The notes beneath the pieces were generated by a model, which saw only the letters and a program-made list of their open reading frames with translations, had not been told where the DNA came from and searched no databases. 10,311 nucleotides of DNA from Clostridia bacterium (lineage in GTDB: Bacteria; Bacillota; DSM-521; Neomoorellales; SLTJ01), in assembly GCA_014360105.1 (NCBI GenBank), contig JACIYD010000029.1, positions 1-10,311 on the forward strand. Direction: 5' to 3'. Shown piece after piece: positions 5,288 to 10,311 of the stretch. Within the stretch, counting starts at the first letter, position 1, and each line of letters begins with the position of its first letter. The translations under genes were made by a program, and so were the position numbers.

Positions 5288-7303
5288 ATGCCAAGGTTCA
5301 GGGACCCAGTCCACACGGCCCGGCCTTCCGACGCCCCGCGGGTGATGGAACGGCGGAAGCGGGAGCGCACCGTAGACCCGGCGGCCCTGGAGATGCTGCA
5401 GAAGGCCCAGGAGGAAAAGGTAATTACCGCGTTTGACCGCTTCCTGGCGCAGCAGCCCCAGTGCAAATTCGGCTACGAGGGGATCTGCTGTCGCTTCTGC
5501 TTCATGGGACCGTGCCGCATCCGCAGTGAGGATGGGCCGGGTAGCAAGGGCATTTGCGGTGCCTCGCCGTGGACCATCGTTGCCCGCAGCGTGGGAACTC
5601 TGATTGCCCTGGGTGCGGCTTCTCACGGCGAACATGCCCGTCATATTGCCGAGACGCTGCTCCACGCAGCCGAGGGAAAGGCCGCCGACTACCGCATTAC
5701 CGACGCGGCCAAACTGCGCCGGGTGGCCCAAAGGATCGGACTGGACGTAGAAGGAAAGACCGAGGCGGAACTCGCGGCAGAGGTAGCCCAGAAGGCCCTG
5801 GACGATTTTGCCCGCCTGCCCGGTTTTGGTGACGCCACCTGGTGCGCCAGCACCATTACCGAAGGGCGGCGCCGCAAGTACGCCCACTGCAACATCATGC
5901 CGAGCGGCGTGCACAGCACTATTTCTGATCTTTTGGCGCAGGCGCATACGGGCTGCGACGACGACCCGGTAAACCTCGCCTTTAGCGCCCTGCGGACGGC
6001 GCTGGCCGACTATACCGGCATGCATATTGCCACCGACCTTTCCGACGTGATGTTCGGCACGCCGACGCCGGTTGTCAGCGAGGCAAACATGGGCGTGCTC
6101 AAGGCCGACCAGGTGAACATCGCCGTCCACGGCCACAACCCCCTGGTGAGTGAAATCGTTCTCCAGGCGGCGCGGGAGCTGGAAGGGGAAGCCAAGGCGG
6201 CCGGAGCCGCGGGGATCAACGTGGTGGGTATTTGCTGCACGGGGAACGAGGTCCTCATGCGGCGAGGCGTGCCCCTGGTAACTTCCTACGGCTCTACCGA
6301 GCTGGCCATCGTCACCGGCGCCCTGGACGCCATGGTGGTGGACGTCCAGTGCATTATGCCCAGCATCCGCCAGGTTGCAGAGTGCTATCATACGCCCATC
6401 GTTACGACCTCATCCATCGTCAAGATCCCGGGTTCCCACCACATAGACTTCCATACGGAGCGCGCGTTGGAGGACGCCAAGGCGATGGTGCGGCTGGCCA
6501 TTGCCGCCTTTGGCCAGCGCAAAGAGCGCCCGGTGCGTATCCCGCAGACCAAGAACAAGGTGGTGGCCGGTTTTAGCCTGGAGAGCTTAATGGAGCTCTT
6601 TGCCGCCGTCGACCCGGCCAACCCCGTTCGGGTGCTCACCGACGCCATCTTGAGCGGTGAGCTGGCCGGCGTCGTCCTCATGTGCGGCTGCAACAATCTG
6701 CGTACCTTCCAGGACCTGAGCCACCTCACCATCGCCAAGGAGCTGCTCAAGAACAACGTCTTTATCGTGGCTACCGGTTGCTCCGCCCAGGCCTTTGCCA
6801 AGCACGGGCTCTTGGCACCGGAGGCGGTCGAATACGCCGGCGAGGGTCTCAAGTCCTTCCTGGCGCGGCTTGAGGAGAAGGCAAAACCGGCGGTTGCCCT
6901 GCCGCCCATCTTCCATCTGGGTTCCTGCGTGGACAATACGCGCGCGGCCGACCTCCTGACGCTGATGGCCAACGAACTCGGCGTGGACAATCCCAAGGTA
7001 CCTTTCGTTGCCTCGGCGCCGGAGGCGATGAGCGGCAAGGCGGCAGCCATCGGCACCTGGTGGGTGGCCTTAGGCGTGCCGACGCACGTGGGCACCATGC
7101 CGCCAGTGGAGGGCGACGCCTTGCTTTACAGCATCATCACCCAGATAGCCCACGACGTCTACGGCGGCCATTTCATGTTCGAAATGGATCCGGAGACGGC
7201 GGCCAAGAAGATCCTGAGCGCTCTGGAGTACCGTACCTGGAAGCTCGGCGTGCACCGCAGCGTGGCCGAGCGGTTCGAAACGAAGCTCTGTCAGGGCTAC
7301 TAG
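5288..7303 (+). CDS. acsA: Carbon monoxide dehydrogenase, beta subunit of CODH/acetyl-CoA synthase
   Basis: A 671-residue protein; the Moorella enzyme has 674. It interconverts CO2 and CO at a Ni-Fe-S C-cluster and sends CO through a tunnel to AcsB in the alpha2-beta2 complex. The D- and B-cluster cysteines stand at 59, 67, 68, 71, 76 and 90 (QCKFGYEGICCRFC...C...C), the same numbers as in Moorella. C-cluster ligands are His283 (HGHNP), Cys317 (GICCTGN), Cys355 (VDVQCIMPS), Cys468 (MCGCNN), Cys498 (ATGCSAQ) and Cys547 (GSCVDN). From Cys468 on, numbers run two or three below Moorella, which fits small deletions near residue 412 and between 498 and 547. The C-terminus KLCQGY is also shared. It sits between cooC and acsB, 17 bases from the latter, and is cytoplasmic. 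I see no missing ligand. Confidence 0.98.
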   Translation: MPRFRDPVHTARPSDAPRVMERRKRERTVDPAALEMLQKAQEEKVITAFDRFLAQQPQCKFGYEGICCRFCFMGPCRIRSEDGPGSKGICGASPWTIVARSVGTLIALGAASHGEHARHIAETLLHAAEGKAADYRITDAAKLRRVAQRIGLDVEGKTEAELAAEVAQKALDDFARLPGFGDATWCASTITEGRRRKYAHCNIMPSGVHSTISDLLAQAHTGCDDDPVNLAFSALRTALADYTGMHIATDLSDVMFGTPTPVVSEANMGVLKADQVNIAVHGHNPLVSEIVLQAARELEGEAKAAGAAGINVVGICCTGNEVLMRRGVPLVTSYGSTELAIVTGALDAMVVDVQCIMPSIRQVAECYHTPIVTTSSIVKIPGSHHIDFHTERALEDAKAMVRLAIAAFGQRKERPVRIPQTKNKVVAGFSLESLMELFAAVDPANPVRVLTDAILSGELAGVVLMCGCNNLRTFQDLSHLTIAKELLKNNVFIVATGCSAQAFAKHGLLAPEAVEYAGEGLKSFLARLEEKAKPAVALPPIFHLGSCVDNTRAADLLTLMANELGVDNPKVPFVASAPEAMSGKAAAIGTWWVALGVPTHVGTMPPVEGDALLYSIITQIAHDVYGGHFMFEMDPETAAKKILSALEYRTWKLGVHRSVAERFETKLCQGY

Positions 7304-7320
7304 GATAGGGGGGAAGCAAG

Positions 7321-9513
7321 ATGGCCGTGGACTTCGACAAGCTTTTCGAAGGAGCCATTCCCGAGGGAAAGAACCCGACCCGGCTTTTCCGCCAGGTTTA
7401 TAATGGCGCCATTACGGCGGTGAGCTACGCCGAGATTCTCCTGAGCCAGGCCATTCGCCGTTACGGTCCGGAGCATCCGGTTGGCTATCCGGATACCGCC
7501 TACTACCTGCCGGTAATTCGCTGCTACAGCGGGGAAGAGGTCAAGAAGCTCGGGGATCTGCCTCCTATCCTGAACCGCATGCGGGCACAGGTCAAGTCCG
7601 AGCTCACCTTTGAGAACGCCCGCCTGGCAGGCGAATCTACCTGGTACGCCGCCGAAATCATCGAGGCGCTGCGCTACCTCGAATACGACCCCAACGAACC
7701 TCTGGCGCCGGAACCGTGGACCGGGTTTATCGGCGACCCGGTGGTACGGCGCTTCGGTATCAAGATGGTGGACTGGACCATCCCGGGCGAAGCGATCATC
7801 ATCGGGCGGGCCAAAGACCCCAAGAAGCTTGCCCGGATGGTACAGGAACTAATGGGCATGGGCTTCATGATCTTCCTCTGCGACGAGGTGGTGGAACAGC
7901 TCCTGGAGGAGAACGTCAAACTGGGAATCGATTATATTGCTTATCCCCTGGGGAACTTTACCCAGGTGGTGCACGCCGCCAATTACGCCCTGCGCGCCGG
8001 TATGATGTTCGGCGGCATTACGCCGGGCCTGCGCGACGAGCAGCGCGACTACCAGCGGCGCCGCATCCGCGCATTCGTGCTTTATTTGGGCGAGCACGAC
8101 ATGGTGAAAACGGCGGCGGCCTTTGGGGCCATCTTCACCGGCTTCCCGGTGATCACCGACCAGCCGCTGGCGGAAGACGAGCAGATCCCCGACTGGTTCT
8201 TCACCGTCGAGGACTATGACAAGATGATCCAGATCGCCCTCGAGGTGCGCGGCATCAAGCTGACCAAGGTGCGCCTGGAGCTGCCCATCAACTTCGGGCC
8301 CGCCTTCGAAGGCGAGAGCATCCGCAAGGACGCCATGTACGTGGAGATGGGCGGCGGCCGCACCACGGCCTTCGAGCTCGTGCGGACCGTAGGCGAGGGC
8401 GAGATCGAGGACGGCAAGGTCGAAGTCATCGGGCCGGAGATCGACGCCTTCAAGGCCGGGGACCGGCTTCCCTTCGCCACCATCGTCGACATTTACGGTC
8501 GCAAGATGCAGGAAGACTACGAGGGTGTCTTGGAGCGCCGCATCCACGACTTCATCAACTACGGCGAGGGGCTGTGGCATACGGCGCAGCGCGATATTGT
8601 CTGGCTGAGAATCAGCAAGGAGGCGGTGGCCAAGGGGGCGAAGTTCCGTCATCTGGGCGAAATTCTCGTGGCCAAGATGAAAGAAGAATTCCCGGCCATC
8701 GTCGACCGGGTGCAGGTCACCATCTACACCACCCAAGAGGACGTGGACCGGCTCATCCCCATGGCGCGGGAGAAGTACCGGCAGCGGGATGAGCGCCTGC
8801 GCGGCCTCACCGACGAGGCGGTGGACACCTTCTACTCGTGCGTCCTCTGCCAGTCGTTTGCCCCGAACCACGCCTGCATCGTCACCCCCGAACGCCTGGG
8901 TCTGTGCGGTGCCGTGAGCTGGCTCGATGCCAAGGCCTCCCACGAGATTAACCCCGCCGGGCCGAACCAGCCGGTACCCAAGGAAGGCGTAATGGACGAA
9001 TGGAAAGGGATGTGGAAGAGCGTTAACGAATACGTCTACAACCAGACCAACCACAACCTGGAGGAGGTCAACATCTACTCCATGCTCGACAAGCCCATGA
9101 CCTCCTGCGGCTGCTTTGAGTGCATCATGGCCATCCTGCCGGAGTGCAACGGCATCATGATTACCACGCGCGAGCACGGCGGCATGACCCCGTGCGGCAT
9201 GACCTTCTCCACCCTGGCCGGGATGGTCGGCGGCGGGACGCAGACACCCGGCTTCATGGGCGTGGGACGGCGCTACCTGGTGAGCCGCAAGTTCATCCGG
9301 GCGGACGGCGGCCTGGGCCGCATCGTCTGGATGCCGAAGGAACTGAAGGAACAACTGCGGGAGGAGCTCAACGCCCGCGGCAAAGAAGAAGGCTTTGGTG
9401 ACAACTTTGCCGACATGATTGCCGACGAAACGGTGGGGACGACAGTAGACGAAATCCTGCCGTTCCTCGAGGAAAAGGGCCATCCGGCCCTGAAGATGGA
9501 GCCGCTGATGTAG
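7321..9513 (+). CDS. acsB: Acetyl-CoA synthase, alpha subunit of CODH/ACS
   Basis: A 730-residue protein, one longer than Moorella ACS. It joins CO from AcsA, a methyl group from the corrinoid iron-sulfur protein and CoA into acetyl-CoA. The N-terminal third (to about residue 310) contacts CODH and holds the gas channel (GMMFGG, Phe230). The central domain is thought to meet partner proteins. The C-terminal domain carries the A-cluster: Cys507, Cys510, Cys519 and Cys529 for the [4Fe-4S] cubane and bridging, and Cys596-Gly-Cys598 for the distal nickel, each one above the Moorella number. Two further cysteines lie close by, Cys601 (CGCFEC) and Cys625 (GMTPCGM), where I recall Ala and Ser in Moorella. 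The start ATG follows a G-rich ribosome site 17 bases after acsA. Confidence 0.98.
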   Translation: MAVDFDKLFEGAIPEGKNPTRLFRQVYNGAITAVSYAEILLSQAIRRYGPEHPVGYPDTAYYLPVIRCYSGEEVKKLGDLPPILNRMRAQVKSELTFENARLAGESTWYAAEIIEALRYLEYDPNEPLAPEPWTGFIGDPVVRRFGIKMVDWTIPGEAIIIGRAKDPKKLARMVQELMGMGFMIFLCDEVVEQLLEENVKLGIDYIAYPLGNFTQVVHAANYALRAGMMFGGITPGLRDEQRDYQRRRIRAFVLYLGEHDMVKTAAAFGAIFTGFPVITDQPLAEDEQIPDWFFTVEDYDKMIQIALEVRGIKLTKVRLELPINFGPAFEGESIRKDAMYVEMGGGRTTAFELVRTVGEGEIEDGKVEVIGPEIDAFKAGDRLPFATIVDIYGRKMQEDYEGVLERRIHDFINYGEGLWHTAQRDIVWLRISKEAVAKGAKFRHLGEILVAKMKEEFPAIVDRVQVTIYTTQEDVDRLIPMAREKYRQRDERLRGLTDEAVDTFYSCVLCQSFAPNHACIVTPERLGLCGAVSWLDAKASHEINPAGPNQPVPKEGVMDEWKGMWKSVNEYVYNQTNHNLEEVNIYSMLDKPMTSCGCFECIMAILPECNGIMITTREHGGMTPCGMTFSTLAGMVGGGTQTPGFMGVGRRYLVSRKFIRADGGLGRIVWMPKELKEQLREELNARGKEEGFGDNFADMIADETVGTTVDEILPFLEEKGHPALKMEPLM

Positions 9514-9545
9514 GGCGAACGTTTAAGGAAGTTGTGGCGTACAGT

Positions 9546-9569
9546 GGGGCGCCGGGCGGCCGGCGCCCC
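9546..9569 (+). repeat. Perfect 10-bp GC hairpin between acsB and acsC
   Basis: GGGGCGCCGG (9546-9555) and CCGGCGCCCC (9560-9569) form a perfect 10-bp GC-only stem with a GCGG tetraloop. It is followed by GGCGAAAACC, not a U tract, so it is not a standard intrinsic terminator. It ends 15 bases before the acsC ribosome site. Likely roles are 3' protection of the acsAB message, a processing point that sets subunit ratios, or partial attenuation. The structure is seen; the roles are inference. Confidence 0.6.
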
Positions 9570-9584
9570 GGCGAAAACCAGCAG

Positions 9585-9591
9585 AAAGGAG
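9585..9591 (+). promoter_or_regulatory. Ribosome binding site for acsC
   Basis: AAAGGAG lies 8 bases before ATG 9600, just outside the strong hairpin, so it should stay accessible. Confidence 0.8.
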
Positions 9592-9599
9592 TCTGGGCG

Positions 9600-10311
9600 A
9601 TGGCGCTTACGGGTCTGGAGATTTATAAGCAACTGCCTAAGACGAACTGCAAGGAGTGCGGCCATCCGACGTGTCTTGCCTTCGCCATGGCCCTGGCGAG
9701 CGGCAAGGCCTCCCTTGATGCCTGCCCCCACGTAAGCGAGGCGGCCAGGGCGGCCCTGGATGCCGCCGCGGCACCGCCGATGGCCAAGATCGTCGTCGGT
9801 GCCGGAGAAGCGGCGGTCGAACTGGGTGACGAGACCGAACTCTTCCGCCACGACAAGCGCTTCTACCATCCCACCGCCGTTGCCTTCATCGTCAGCGATA
9901 GCTTAACCGAGGGCGAACTGGCGGCACGGCTGGCGAGCATCAAGGACCTCGTTTTTCACCGCGTCGGGCTGGAGTACCGCGTGCAGATGGTGGCGGTGAA
10001 GAACGATTCCGGCCAGGCCGAAGCCTTCCGCCAGGCGGTTAGCGCCGCCGGCGCGACCGGCCTTGCCCTGATCCTGATGGGCGAGGACCCGCAGGCGATG
10101 GCCGCGGCGTTGGAAGTGGCGGCTGCGGGCAAACCGCTCCTTTACGCCGCTACCGAGGCCAACTGGGAGAAAATGGTGGAACTGGCCAAAGCCAAGGACT
10201 GCCCCCTGGCCGTGAAGGCGCGGGGGCTGGACGCTCTGGCCGCGCTGGTGGAAAAGGTGACGGGCGCCGGTTATAAGCAACTGGTGCTGGATCCGAGCCC
10301 CCAGACCCCGT
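9600..10311 (+). CDS. acsC: Corrinoid iron-sulfur protein, large (gamma) subunit, 5' part
   Basis: The first 237 codons are visible and the frame is open at the right edge; full-length homologues have about 446 residues, so roughly half is here. The protein begins MALTGLEIYKQLPKTNC and carries the N-terminal [4Fe-4S] motif with Cys17, Cys20, Cys25 and Cys42, the FeS domain (PF04060) that reductively reactivates the cobalamin. The TIM-barrel domain follows from about residue 60 (GDETELFRHDKRFYH, LLYAATEANWEKM). With the small subunit AcsD it carries the methyl group from methyltransferase AcsE to AcsB; both genes are expected beyond the window. The C-terminal cobalamin-binding part is not visible. 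It lies 86 bases after acsB, the widest gap within the operon, filled by a strong hairpin. Confidence 0.96.
   Translation, partial: MALTGLEIYKQLPKTNCKECGHPTCLAFAMALASGKASLDACPHVSEAARAALDAAAAPPMAKIVVGAGEAAVELGDETELFRHDKRFYHPTAVAFIVSDSLTEGELAARLASIKDLVFHRVGLEYRVQMVAVKNDSGQAEAFRQAVSAAGATGLALILMGEDPQAMAAALEVAAAGKPLLYAATEANWEKMVELAKAKDCPLAVKARGLDALAALVEKVTGAGYKQLVLDPSPQTP

Noticed and set aside
7849..9483. Minus-strand open frame of 544 residues opposite acsB
   Set aside because: It mirrors the GC-rich codon pattern of acsB and has no recognisable domain or ribosome site. Other long minus-strand frames opposite acsA and the ABC genes are rejected for the same reason.
1..10311. CRISPR arrays, transposases, rRNA, toxin-antitoxin or defence genes
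   Set aside because: No regularly spaced repeats and no recognisable proteins of these kinds were seen. The only mobile-element gene is the partial integrase.

Overview
The window looks like chromosomal DNA from a GC-rich thermophilic Firmicute close to Moorella and its relatives (acetogens or sulfate reducers using the Wood-Ljungdahl pathway). The main reason is that the CO dehydrogenase, acetyl-CoA synthase and corrinoid protein read almost residue for residue like the Moorella thermoacetica enzymes. Sigma-A type promoters, strong Shine-Dalgarno sites and tRNAs with encoded CCA also fit a Firmicute.

Layout. (1) Bases 1-872 hold the 3' part of a tyrosine recombinase whose reading frame runs into, and antisense through, a tRNA-Thr gene. 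This is the edge of an integrated element, most of which lies to the left of the window. (2) Bases 775-927 hold tRNA-Thr(UGU) and tRNA-Pro(UGG) on the minus strand, behind a good promoter at 937-966. (3) Bases 1078-4344 form a plus-strand operon: a consensus promoter, a small phasin-like coiled-coil protein, and a three-gene ABC importer (lipoprotein, permease, ATPase) of the COG2984/COG4120/COG1101 class. It closes with an intrinsic terminator. (4) Bases 4345-10311 hold the acs operon: cooC (Ni-insertion ATPase), acsA (CODH), acsB (acetyl-CoA synthase) and the first half of acsC (large subunit of the corrinoid iron-sulfur protein), which runs off the right end.

How the genes work together. 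CooC is expected to load nickel into the C-cluster of AcsA. AcsA reduces CO2 to CO, which passes by tunnel to the Ni-Ni-[4Fe-4S] A-cluster of AcsB. AcsC, with its partner AcsD (not in the window), delivers the methyl group from methyl-tetrahydrofolate. All metal ligands I could place are present. The acs intergenic gaps carry perfect inverted repeats without U tracts, which may tune or protect the mRNA.

I see no wholly new multi-gene system. The points most worth a second look are the integrase/tRNA junction, the alternative hairpins in the cooC leader, the 10-bp hairpin between acsB and acsC, and extra cysteines near the A-cluster of AcsB.
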